64,000 nt of DNA from Yimella sp. cx-51 (lineage in GTDB: Bacteria > Actinomycetota > Actinomycetes > Actinomycetales > Dermatophilaceae). Numbering within the stretch: position 1 is the first letter of the stretch; every line of letters begins with the position of its first letter. The translations under genes and the position numbers were made by a program. Of this stretch, positions 48,844 to 56,975 are shown piece after piece. Under the pieces are notes generated by a model that saw only the letters and a list, made by a program, of their open reading frames with translations, was not told the DNA's origin and searched no databases. The stretch lies in NCBI RefSeq assembly GCF_017654605.1, contig NZ_CP072113.1, positions 2,232,001 through 2,296,000 on the forward strand. Reading direction: 5' to 3'.

Positions 48844-50877
48844 TCAGATGCGGGCGGCGAGTTCAGTGGCCTGCTTGATCGCGCGCTTGGCGTCTAGTTC
48901 GGCTGCGACATCAGCGCCACCGATCACATGCACCGGCTTACCGAGCACCTCTCCCAGCGAAGCGAGTTCACGCACAGACTCCTGGCCGGTGCACAGCACG
49001 ACGGTGTCGACGGCGATCACCTTGGCCTCGCGGCCAGCGTTCTCGTCCTTCGGGTCGACGGGGACGCTGATGTGCAGGCCTTCATCGTCCACCCGCAAGT
49101 ACTCCGCGCCGCCGATGAACTCCACCCCGGAGTCCTTGAGCGTCTGCCGGTGCACCCAGCCGGAGGTCTTGCCCAGCCCCTTGCCGTGCGCAGTCGCCTT
49201 GCGCTGCAACAGGATCACCTTCCGACGAGGGGTCTGCTTCACCTTCTGTGCCAACCCGCCGCGCTCCGTCTCCGGATCGGTGACACCCCAGCGCTGCATC
49301 CAGTGCTCCACCGACTCCCCCGGTTCGTGCAGCAAGAATTCGCTGATGTCGAAACCGATGCCACCGGCGCCGACGACCGCGACGGTCTCCCCGACGGGTG
49401 CGCCTTCTCCCACCACCTGCTGATAGGTCAGCACCTTCGGGTGATCGATGCCCTCGATGGCGGGCACCCGCGGCTCGACCCCGGTGGCGATGACCACCTC
49501 GTCGAACTCCGCCAGGTCATCAGCACTGGCGCGAACACCCAAGTGCTGCTTCACGTTTCGCAGGTCGAGCATGTGCTCGTAGTAGCGGAGCGTCTCGACG
49601 AACTCCTCCTTGCCCGGGATCTTCGCGGCCAGCTTGAACTGGCCCCCGATCTCCGGCGCCGCCTCGAAGAGCTCCACCCGGTGTCCACGACCGGCGAGTT
49701 CGACCGCTGCCGCCAGGCCCGCAGGGCCGGCACCGACCACGGCCACGTGCTTGGCGGTGCGAGTGGGCAGCAACACCAACTCGGTCTCGTGGGCCGACCG
49801 CGGGTTGAGCATGCAGGTGGCGCGCTTGTTGGCGAAAGTGTGATCGAGGCAGGCCTGATTGCACGCGATGCAGGTGATGATCTCCCGCTCACGGCCTTCT
49901 GCGGCCTTGACGACGAACTCTGCATCGGCGAGCAACGGCCGGGCCATCGACACCAGGTCAGCCTGGCCGGACGCCAGGATCTGCTCGGCCAGCTCCGGAC
50001 GGTTGATCCGGTTGGAGGCGATCACCGGCACGCTCACCTCCTGCTTCAGCTTGGCGGTGGTCCAGGTGAAGGCTCCCCGCGGCACTGAGGTCACGATCGT
50101 GGGAATGCGTGCCTCGTGCCAGCCGATGCCGGTGTTGAAGAGCGTGACTCCGGCGTCCTGCAGGAGCAGGGCCAGTTCGACGGTTTCCTCCCAGGTCTGT
50201 GCGTTGTCGACGAGGTCGAGCAGACTCATGCGGTATTGCACGATGAAGTCGTCACCCACGAGTTCCCTCGTGCGGCGGATGATCTCGACCGGGAAGCGCA
50301 TGCGCTTGCTGGCCGAGCCGCCCCAGGCGTCCGTGCGGTTGTTGGTGCGGGCGGCGATCATCTGGTTGATCAGATAGCCCTCAGAACCCATGATCTCGAC
50401 GCCGTCGTAGCCGGCGTCCTTGGCGAGCTTCGCCGCGCGCGCGAAGTCAGAAACCGTGCGCTCGACCGCTCGCGTCGACAACGCCCGCGGCTTGAACTTG
50501 CTGATCGGTGATTTCTTGTCAGATGCACCCACCGCGAGCGGGTGGAAGGCGTACCGGCCGGCGTGCAGCACCTGCAGCAGGATCTTGCCGTCGTGTTCGT
50601 GCACCGCGTCGGTCACCGCGTGGTGGCGACGAGACTGCAGTGTGTTGGTCATCTCGCTACCCAACGGGCTCAGCCAGCCGCGCTTGTTGGGGGCGTATCC
50701 GCCGGTGACGATCAGACCCACACCGCCCTTGGCGCGTTCGGCGAAGAAGGCCGCGAGCTTGGGGATGTCCTTGGCGCGGTCTTCGAGCTTGGTGTGCATC
50801 GAACCCATCACCACGCGGTTGCGCAGCGTGGTGTGCCCGAGGTCGAGTGGGCTGAGCAGGGTGGGGAAATCGGTCAT
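48844..50877 (-). CDS. NADPH-dependent 2,4-dienoyl-CoA reductase (FadH family)
   Basis: 677 aa from MTDFPTLLSP at 50877. An N-terminal old-yellow-enzyme TIM barrel (FMN; YDGVEIMGSEGYLINQ) is followed by a 4Fe-4S site (CIACNQACLDH...CMLNP) and C-terminal FAD/NADPH domains (VVGAGPAGLAAAVELAGRGH, VAVVGAGGIGFDISEFL). It reduces 2,4-dienoyl-CoA intermediates of unsaturated fatty acid oxidation. It is the third gene of the padR-NTF2-reductase operon, so the PadR regulator probably controls it. Confidence 0.92.
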   Translation of the reverse strand: MTDFPTLLSPLDLGHTTLRNRVVMGSMHTKLEDRAKDIPKLAAFFAERAKGGVGLIVTGGYAPNKRGWLSPLGSEMTNTLQSRRHHAVTDAVHEHDGKILLQVLHAGRYAFHPLAVGASDKKSPISKFKPRALSTRAVERTVSDFARAAKLAKDAGYDGVEIMGSEGYLINQMIAARTNNRTDAWGGSASKRMRFPVEIIRRTRELVGDDFIVQYRMSLLDLVDNAQTWEETVELALLLQDAGVTLFNTGIGWHEARIPTIVTSVPRGAFTWTTAKLKQEVSVPVIASNRINRPELAEQILASGQADLVSMARPLLADAEFVVKAAEGREREIITCIACNQACLDHTFANKRATCMLNPRSAHETELVLLPTRTAKHVAVVGAGPAGLAAAVELAGRGHRVELFEAAPEIGGQFKLAAKIPGKEEFVETLRYYEHMLDLRNVKQHLGVRASADDLAEFDEVVIATGVEPRVPAIEGIDHPKVLTYQQVVGEGAPVGETVAVVGAGGIGFDISEFLLHEPGESVEHWMQRWGVTDPETERGGLAQKVKQTPRRKVILLQRKATAHGKGLGKTSGWVHRQTLKDSGVEFIGGAEYLRVDDEGLHISVPVDPKDENAGREAKVIAVDTVVLCTGQESVRELASLGEVLGKPVHVIGGADVAAELDAKRAIKQATELAARI

Positions 50878-50884
50878 CGTCGTC

Positions 50885-51280
50885 TCAGGCCTTCGTCTCG
50901 GCGGCCGCTTCGGCCAGGATCTGTTCGAACTGTGCACCCATTGCCTCGGCGAGTGCGTTGGCGCCCTTCAGCGGACGCACCATCACCATGAATTCGGTGA
51001 TCAGCCCGTCGTCGTCGACGGTGATGAAGTCGCAGCCGTTGACTTCCACCTCACCGACCATGGCCCGGAAGACCAACGCGCTGTGGTGGCCCTCGACGAT
51101 CTCGCGCTCGTAACGGAAGTCGGTGAAGACCCGCCAAGCACCGCGCAGGATCGCCGCCGTGACCGCCTTGCCCTGGTAGGGCTTGAAGGCCACCGGGCTG
51201 ACGAACACCGCGTCATCGGCCAGCAACTCTCCGACGCCGCTGAGGTCATTCGCCTCGACCATCTCGCGGAACTCTTTCAT
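50885..51280 (-). CDS. Nuclear transport factor 2 / SnoaL-like protein
   Basis: 131 aa from the ATG at 51280, with SD TTGGAGGC. It has a compact alpha+beta NTF2 fold: REMVEANDLSGVGELLADDA, VFVSP, FRAMVGEVEVNGCDFITVDDDGLITEFMVM (written in parts). Members are small hydrolase-like or ligand-binding proteins with diverse activities. The start overlaps the padR stop (ATGA), and fadH follows 7 bp later. It may act on the same lipid-derived substrate as FadH. Confidence 0.85.
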   Translation of the reverse strand: MKEFREMVEANDLSGVGELLADDAVFVSPVAFKPYQGKAVTAAILRGAWRVFTDFRYEREIVEGHHSALVFRAMVGEVEVNGCDFITVDDDGLITEFMVMVRPLKGANALAEAMGAQFEQILAEAAAETKA

Positions 51281-51840
51281 CGTGCCTCCAAGGTGTGGGC
51301 GATTTCGTCGCACCATTCGATTCCGTTGCGTTCCAACCGAATACCGCCGCGCAGAGCGAGGTAAGGGCCGAGTTGTTCGTCGGCAAGGTCTGCCGGACTG
51401 GGGAAGAACTTCTGCGCGCTCTCCTCGTAGGCGAGCAGCCGCTGCTCATGCTCAGCACGCCGTGCCGCGACAGCTTCGAATACGAGGGAGCGATCGAGCA
51501 GATGCAGTGCCCGCAGCTTCACGGTGAACTCGCTGCGGACGTGTTCGGGCGGTGTCGGAACAGCCAACCAGCGCGCCAGTTCCTCGTGCCCGGCGTCAGT
51601 GATCTCGTAGACCTTCTTGTCAGGACGGCTCCCTTGGGGGATTACCTGTGCCGACACCCACTGGTCGGCCTCCATCCGAGCCAACACCTTGTAGATCTGC
51701 TGGTGGCTCGCCCGCCAGAAGTGACCGATGGAGGCATCGAAACGGCGCGCCAGGTCGTAGCCACTGGCCGAGCGTTCGGCCAGGGAGATCAGGATCGCGT
51801 GTTCGAGCGCCACGTGCGGAAACGTACTATGCAACTCCAT
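51277..51840 (-). CDS. PadR family transcriptional regulator
   Basis: 187 aa from the ATG at 51840. It has a winged-helix N-terminus (HAILISLAERSASGYDLARR, WRASHQQIYKVLARMEADQW, KKVYEITDAGHEELARWLA) and a helical C-terminal dimerisation domain (Vir_act_alpha_C). The start codon sits inside a palindromic operator (51826-51862), so repression would block its own operon. The operon also carries the NTF2 and fadH genes. The effector is unknown; phenolic or fatty-acid-like ligands are typical. Confidence 0.92.
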   Translation of the reverse strand: MELHSTFPHVALEHAILISLAERSASGYDLARRFDASIGHFWRASHQQIYKVLARMEADQWVSAQVIPQGSRPDKKVYEITDAGHEELARWLAVPTPPEHVRSEFTVKLRALHLLDRSLVFEAVAARRAEHEQRLLAYEESAQKFFPSPADLADEQLGPYLALRGGIRLERNGIEWCDEIAHTLEAR

Positions 51841-51862
51841 GCGCTGCAACTAGTTGCATAGT
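51826..51862. promoter_or_regulatory. PadR operator with nested inverted repeats
   Basis: Outer arms ACTATGCAACT (51826-51836) and AGTTGCATAGT (51852-51862) are perfect inverted repeats. Inside lies the perfect palindrome TGCAACTAGTTGCA (51845-51858). Three TGCAACT half-sites result, covering the padR start codon. Confidence 0.82.
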
Positions 51863-51886
51863 GCGCCCGGGTGCAGCGACAAGCAC

Positions 51887-51917
51887 CAGGCGCGGCAGCG
51901 TGGAGCTGCCGCGCCTG
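51887..51917 (-). terminator. Strong hairpin terminator after the stress-protein gene
   Basis: CAGGCGCGGCAGC-GTGGA-GCTGCCGCGCCTG: a 13-bp perfect stem with a 5-nt loop. It lies 45 bp beyond the minus-strand stop at 51962 and insulates the padR promoter. Confidence 0.82.
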
Positions 51918-51961
51918 TCGAGAACTGCTCGGTCCGGGGAGGTCTACCTCGAGAGGGAGTC

Positions 51962-52678
51962 TTAGTTTCCGTCCGACTCCGGCGAACGTTGGCCGTAACG
52001 AGGCGGCTCGGGCTGCTGCGGCTCGCTGGTGCCGGGCTGACCGTACTGCGGCGACTGAGCACCGTGGTACGTCTGCGGGTTGGAACCGGCTGGTGCCTGC
52101 TGGCCGTACTGCGACGACTGCTGCGCCTCGCTGTAGGTGCGCTGCGGACCGCTGGGTGCTGCCTCGTGCGGCGGCGCTGCGTCACCGTTCATCTGGCCGA
52201 GCAACTCACGAGCCTGCTGCACGCTCTTGTGCTCCACGAGCACCTCGTACCTGGTGGCCACAACCTGGGAGACCGAGGTGAAGTCACGGCGTCCGCGGGT
52301 GGCGGCGTAGCCGATCGCGGCCCAGAAGGCTCCGAAGATGGCGCCGAGAAAGATCGTGGAGATGATCACGTTGAGGCCGTTCTCGTTGGAGAACAACGTG
52401 AAGATCAACCCGACGAAGGCACCCAGCCAGGCGCCGGACGCGAGGCCGCCGACCAGCACGCGTCCCCAGTTGAGCCGGCCGGTGATGCGCTCGATCTGCT
52501 TCAGGTCGGTGCCGACGATCATGCACTGCTCCACCGGGAAGTGGTGGTCGGACAGATAGTCGACGGTGCGCTGGGCCGCCGCGTACTCGCTGAACGTGCC
52601 GAGGGACATCGGGAAGTCGAGGTGCAACGTGGGAAGTTGCGGTTGGGGGCGCATACCGGGGGTGCTCATGGCCGCCAT
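51962..52678 (-). CDS. General stress protein 17M-like membrane protein
   Basis: About 238 aa; ATG 52678 and ATG 52669 are both possible. The N-terminal ~65 residues (FSEYAAAQRTVDYLSDHHFP, MIVGTDLKQIERITGR) match the YflT/general stress protein 17M domain. Two Gly-rich membrane helices follow (VLVGGLASGAWLGAFVGLIF; IFLGAIFGAFWAAIGYAA), and then a disordered Gln/Pro/Tyr-rich tail. Known function is not established. The gene is divergent from the transglutaminase gene. Confidence 0.8.
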   Translation of the reverse strand: MAAMSTPGMRPQPQLPTLHLDFPMSLGTFSEYAAAQRTVDYLSDHHFPVEQCMIVGTDLKQIERITGRLNWGRVLVGGLASGAWLGAFVGLIFTLFSNENGLNVIISTIFLGAIFGAFWAAIGYAATRGRRDFTSVSQVVATRYEVLVEHKSVQQARELLGQMNGDAAPPHEAAPSGPQRTYSEAQQSSQYGQQAPAGSNPQTYHGAQSPQYGQPGTSEPQQPEPPRYGQRSPESDGN

Positions 52679-52769
52679 TGTCTCATTCCGCGCGGCGGTC
52701 ATCGATCCATCGAACCCGCTGGGAGTCCTACAGTGGAGCGTCTCGACAAACCACCCTTCTAGGAGCCTC

Positions 52770-53588
52770 GTGGCCACTCGCACGCTCAAGCTCGGCTGCA
52801 CGTTCCGCTACTCGTCGTTGGCTCCGACCGCCGCGGTGTTCCAGGTGGCTGCGCAGCCCACCGAGGAAATCCAGATCCTTGATGAGACCTGGTCGGTGAC
52901 CGGCGATCTCCCGCTGCACCATTTCCGCGATCTGTACGCAAATCCGTGCACCCGTTTCACCCTTCCGGTGGGCGTCACCACATTGACCTATGGTGCCCGG
53001 GCGATCATCCCCGACGTCTTCGACACCTGGGACGAATCCGCCCCCGAAATCCCGCCCACCGAACTGCCGGACGACGTCCTCGTCTACACCCTCACCAGCC
53101 GTTACTGCCAGTCCGACCTGCTGGCCGGGCAGGCGTGGCGACGCTTCGGTGGGATGACGCCGGGCTACTCCCGGGTGCAGGCGGTCAACACCTTCGTCCA
53201 CGACTGGCTGCGCTACACGACCGGCTCGACGAACGCGACCGCCACCGCGATGGACGCCTTCGCCACCGGCGTCGGAGTGTGCCGCGACTACGCGCACCTG
53301 ATGATCACCTTCTGCCGGGCGCTGAACATCCCGGCCCGCTATGTGCATGGTTATGTCACCGACATGGACGCCTACTCCCCCGGCACCCCGATGGACTTCC
53401 ACGCCTGGACGCAGGTCTGGCTCGGCGACCGGTGGTGGGATTTCGACCCGCGCTGGAACAGCCCACGAAAGGGTCGCATCGTCATCGGCACCGGCCGTGA
53501 CGCTGCGGACGTGGCGATGGTGACCACCTACGGCAACCCATGGCTGCAGCTCATGACGGTCACTGCCGAAGAGGACCTCGACCAATGA
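52770..53588 (+). CDS. Transglutaminase-like cysteine peptidase family protein
   Basis: 272 aa from the GTG at 52770, with AGGAG 5 nt upstream. An N-terminal beta region (Bact_transglu_N-like) precedes a transglutaminase core: catalytic Cys in ATGVGVCRDYAHLM, His in DFHAWTQVWLG and Asp in WWDFDPR. There is no signal peptide, so it is probably cytoplasmic. Such proteins act as peptidases or amide-bond enzymes; the substrate is unknown. The stop overlaps the SDR start (ATGA), which suggests a two-gene operon. Confidence 0.88.
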   Translation: MATRTLKLGCTFRYSSLAPTAAVFQVAAQPTEEIQILDETWSVTGDLPLHHFRDLYANPCTRFTLPVGVTTLTYGARAIIPDVFDTWDESAPEIPPTELPDDVLVYTLTSRYCQSDLLAGQAWRRFGGMTPGYSRVQAVNTFVHDWLRYTTGSTNATATAMDAFATGVGVCRDYAHLMITFCRALNIPARYVHGYVTDMDAYSPGTPMDFHAWTQVWLGDRWWDFDPRWNSPRKGRIVIGTGRDAADVAMVTTYGNPWLQLMTVTAEEDLDQ

Positions 53589-54316
53589 CCCGCCCTGTCG
53601 TGCTCGTCACCGGAGCCACCCGCGGCATCGGCGCCGCGATCTGCGATGCGCTCGCACCCGATCACGAGTTGGTCATCGGCGGACGCGACAAGGCCGCCGT
53701 CGAAGCTGCCTGCGCGCGTTACGACGCGGCCCGCCCGTTCATCGTCGATCTTGCCGACGAGGCTGCAACGAACGGCGCGGTCGAGGCACTGCAGCTCGAT
53801 CGACTGGACGCTCTGGTGCACTCGGCCGGTGTCGCGGGCGGCAGCACCACCGCAGAATCGACCCGGTCGATCTGGCGGAACATGTTGGAAATCAACGTGA
53901 TCGCCGTTTCAGACCTCACCCGACTCCTCCTTGCTCCGCTGCGCGCGGCGGATGGCACCGTGGTGATGATCAACTCCGGCTCCGGCCTGCGCGCAAGTGG
54001 CACAGGCGGTCACTACCCGGCGTCCAAGTTCGCTCTCACCGCGCTGACCGACGTGTTGCGCGAAGAACTCCGCCCCGACGGCATCCGCGTGTGCTCTGTG
54101 CACCCCGGACGCGTCGACACCGACATGCAGCGCGAACTCCAGGAGTCGATGGGTCGCGCCTACGACCCGCTGGAGTTCCTGCGACCGGAGTCGATCGCGA
54201 CGGCCGTGCGCACGGCGATCGCCGCGACCCCGGACGCCACTTACGAGACGATCTCGGTGCGCCCCGGACCCGCGGCCACCAACCAGGCGGCCCGCAACGA
54301 CGCCCGCACCACCTGA
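53585..54316 (+). CDS. SDR family NAD(P)-dependent oxidoreductase
   Basis: 243 aa. It has the cofactor motif TGATRGIG, NNAG-like HSAG, catalytic Ser in INSGSG and Tyr/Lys in HYPASKFAL. GGRD after the second strand suggests NADPH. The substrate is not predictable. It is coupled to the transglutaminase gene upstream. A repeat-rich spacer follows. Confidence 0.9.
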   Translation: MTRPVVLVTGATRGIGAAICDALAPDHELVIGGRDKAAVEAACARYDAARPFIVDLADEAATNGAVEALQLDRLDALVHSAGVAGGSTTAESTRSIWRNMLEINVIAVSDLTRLLLAPLRAADGTVVMINSGSGLRASGTGGHYPASKFALTALTDVLREELRPDGIRVCSVHPGRVDTDMQRELQESMGRAYDPLEFLRPESIATAVRTAIAATPDATYETISVRPGPAATNQAARNDARTT

Positions 54317-54324
54317 ACCTCGCG

Positions 54325-54421
54325 TTGGTTGAGCGGATCGACCCCACCGCTGTTGAGCCAATCGACCCCCACCGCTGGTTGAGCCGGGAAGCTGAGGAAC
54401 GAAGCTTCCCGCGTCGAAACC
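54325..54421. repeat. REP-like element with tandem GGTTGAGC units and hairpin
   Basis: Two and a half imperfect ~26-bp units (GTTGAGC-xxATCGACCCC-ACCGCT) lead into GGTTGAGC...GTCGAAACC. Inside is a 9-bp hairpin, CGGGAAGCT / AGCTTCCCG (54385-54411). GGTTGAG/GTCGAAACC bounded elements recur as intergenic repeats in related Micrococcales genomes as I recall. The element sits between convergent genes, where it could also terminate both. Confidence 0.7.
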
Positions 54422-54461
54422 CGAAAAATCCAACGACAACACCGAACCGCCCGACGAAAAG

Positions 54462-56975
54462 TCACAGCCGCGGGTCGACCGGCTCCGACTCCAGGGCGAG
54501 CACGGCGAAGACCGACTGGTGCACCTGCCACAACGGCTTGCCGTCGACGAACGAGGTGAGCGCTTCAAGCCCGAGGCCGTGCTCCCGCAGCGCCAGCTGA
54601 CGCTTCTTGCCCAGGTTGCGAGCCCGCAGCAGGTCGAGCTGGTCGAGATAGTCGGGGCCGTAGATGATCCGTAGGTATTCCCGACCGCGCACTTTGATGC
54701 CTGGCTGCACCCGGTGGGAGTCGACGGCATGTGCGGGTTTGACCACCATGCCCTCTCCACCCGCGGCGGTGAGTTCGAGCCACCACTGCGTGGCCGCCTC
54801 ACGATCGGCGTCGGAGGCGAGGTCGACGAACCGATGCCGGGTGGGCGTGATCAACTCCCCCTCCAACCGGGCAAGTTGAGCCAGGTGCCATTCGTGCGTT
54901 TCGGTGAGCGCGAGCGTCCGTCCCTGCGCTGCGAGAATCTGGAAGGGCGCGATGGTCACGCCGTCCAGGCCGTCGGTAGGCCGCACGTAGCGCGCGTACG
55001 CGTCACCGAATGCCGTGGCATTCTCCCGGCGCCGCGTCGTGCGCTCGGCCAATGCCGCGACGTCCAAGCCTCTGGAGGATGCCTGCGCCAGCAATCGCTC
55101 AGCCGCAGGCAGCGAGGTGCGGGCGGCCGCGGCGACGGACGCGTACTGGTCGCGGATCAGCCCACCCGCCTTCGCCGACCACGGCAACAACTCGCAGTCC
55201 AGCGCCAACCAGTCGGTCTCCAGCGACTCGAACAACGGCGTGCAGGCGTCCCGCAGCGCATGGACCAATTCCGGATTGTCGGGGAAGAAGCGTCGCCCGG
55301 TGCGGGTGTAGATCTCACCGGATTCACCGTCGCCGAACACACGTTGAGCGGTCTCATCGTTGCGCGCGAGGACGGCGATCGCTCGCGATCCCATGTGCTT
55401 CTCCTCGCAGACCACCCGGGTCACGCCACGGGCGGCGTAGTCGTCGAACGCCTCCGCGGGGTGCTCCAGGTAGCCCTCGACGGTCGAACTCGACACCGGT
55501 GACATGGTCGGCGGCAGGTAGATCAACCAGCGCGGGTCGACGGCGAAGCGGCTCATCACCTCCAGGGCTGCTGCAGCATTCTCCGCAGGGATCTTCACCG
55601 TGCCGGCGTGCTTGGTCTCGAGCCAGCGCGTGCCGGCGACGTCCTCGATCGACAGCGCGGACGGCTCGCGCTCGTCCACCGGAGCGAGCGGTCGTGCTGG
55701 TGCGTACCACTCCTGCTCGGCGGGCACGGAGACGATCTGCCGCTCCGGATAACGCAGTGCCGTCAGCTCGCCACCGAAGACCACGCCGGTGTCGAGGCAG
55801 ATGGTGTTGTTGTTCCACTCCGCCTGCGGCACGGGGGTGTGCCCGTAGACGACCATCGCCTTGCCGCGATACTCGCGGGCCCAGGGGTAACGCACCGGCA
55901 GCCCGTATTCGTCGGTCTCGCCGGTCGTGTCGCCGTACAACGCGAAGGCGCGCACCCGGCCGGACGAACGACCGTGGTACGCCTCCTTCAACCCGGCGTG
56001 GGCGACCACGAGTTTGCCGTCGTCCAGCACGAAGTGGCTGGTGAGCCCGTCCATGAATGCGAGCATCGACGCGCGGAACTCTTCCGGCTGCGCTGCCAAC
56101 TGTTCCAGCGATTCGGCCAGCCCGTGCGAGACCGTCACCTTGGCGCCGCGTAGTCCGCGCACCAGTTTCGCCTCGTGGTTGCCGCTGACGCACAAGGCGT
56201 CGCCGGACGCGACCATTCCGCTCACCAGCCGCAGCACTCCGGGGGTGTCGGGGCCACGGTCGACGAGGTCGCCGACGAAGACCGCTTTACGGCCCTCGGG
56301 GTGGCTCGCACCGATCGCCTCGTCACCCGAATACGCCAGCTGCCAACCCAATTCGGCCAGTAGCGTCCGCAGTTCGCTGGCGCAACCGTGCACATCGCCG
56401 ATGATGTCGAACGGGCCGTGCTCATCGGTACGGTCGTTCCACGAACGCTCCCGGACGATGCGTACGGCATCGATCTCGTCCTGACCGCGCAGCACGTGGA
56501 CCCGCCGGAAGCCCTCCTTGTTCAGGCGTCGCATCGACTTCTTGAGGTCGCGGTGCTGACGCTTGATGACGTGCTCGCCGAATGAGCGGTCGGGCCGCGA
56601 TTCGTTGCGTTCGATCGCGGTCGGCTCGGGCACGTCAAGCACGATCGCGTCGACCAACACGTCATGACTTTTCGCGAGCTTCACGAGTTCGGCCCGCGCT
56701 GACTGCTGCACGTTCGTGGCGTCGACCACCGTCAGACGGCCGCGCCGCAGCCGGGTGCCGACGATGTAGTTGAGCACGTCGAAGGCGTCCGGCGTGGCGG
56801 CCTGGTCGTTCTCGTCATCAGAGACCAGTCCGCGGCAGAAGTCGCTCGAGATCGTCTCGGTCGGCAGGAAGTGTTGCCGGGCGAAGGTCGACTTGCCGCT
56901 GCCGGAGACGCCGACGAGCACGACGAGACCCATCTTCGGGACGCCGATCTCACGGACGGCGGTGGTGTCACTCAC
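54462..56975 (-). CDS. Polynucleotide kinase-phosphatase-ligase (bacterial Pnkp)
   Basis: 837 aa from the GTG at 56975. Three modules are visible: an N-terminal kinase with P-loop GVSGSGKST (~20-28); a central metallophosphoesterase (IIGDVHGCASELRTLLAELG, GDLVDRGPDTPGV, SGNHEAK; ~190-300); and a C-terminal nucleotidyltransferase/ligase with the adenylylation Lys in VCEEKHMGSRAIAVL (~525). Known role: Pnkp heals and, with Hen1, seals RNA broken by ribotoxins. It overlaps hen1 by 4 nt (GTGA), the usual cassette arrangement. Confidence 0.95.
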   Translation of the reverse strand: MSDTTAVREIGVPKMGLVVLVGVSGSGKSTFARQHFLPTETISSDFCRGLVSDDENDQAATPDAFDVLNYIVGTRLRRGRLTVVDATNVQQSARAELVKLAKSHDVLVDAIVLDVPEPTAIERNESRPDRSFGEHVIKRQHRDLKKSMRRLNKEGFRRVHVLRGQDEIDAVRIVRERSWNDRTDEHGPFDIIGDVHGCASELRTLLAELGWQLAYSGDEAIGASHPEGRKAVFVGDLVDRGPDTPGVLRLVSGMVASGDALCVSGNHEAKLVRGLRGAKVTVSHGLAESLEQLAAQPEEFRASMLAFMDGLTSHFVLDDGKLVVAHAGLKEAYHGRSSGRVRAFALYGDTTGETDEYGLPVRYPWAREYRGKAMVVYGHTPVPQAEWNNNTICLDTGVVFGGELTALRYPERQIVSVPAEQEWYAPARPLAPVDEREPSALSIEDVAGTRWLETKHAGTVKIPAENAAAALEVMSRFAVDPRWLIYLPPTMSPVSSSTVEGYLEHPAEAFDDYAARGVTRVVCEEKHMGSRAIAVLARNDETAQRVFGDGESGEIYTRTGRRFFPDNPELVHALRDACTPLFESLETDWLALDCELLPWSAKAGGLIRDQYASVAAAARTSLPAAERLLAQASSRGLDVAALAERTTRRRENATAFGDAYARYVRPTDGLDGVTIAPFQILAAQGRTLALTETHEWHLAQLARLEGELITPTRHRFVDLASDADREAATQWWLELTAAGGEGMVVKPAHAVDSHRVQPGIKVRGREYLRIIYGPDYLDQLDLLRARNLGKKRQLALREHGLGLEALTSFVDGKPLWQVHQSVFAVLALESEPVDPRL

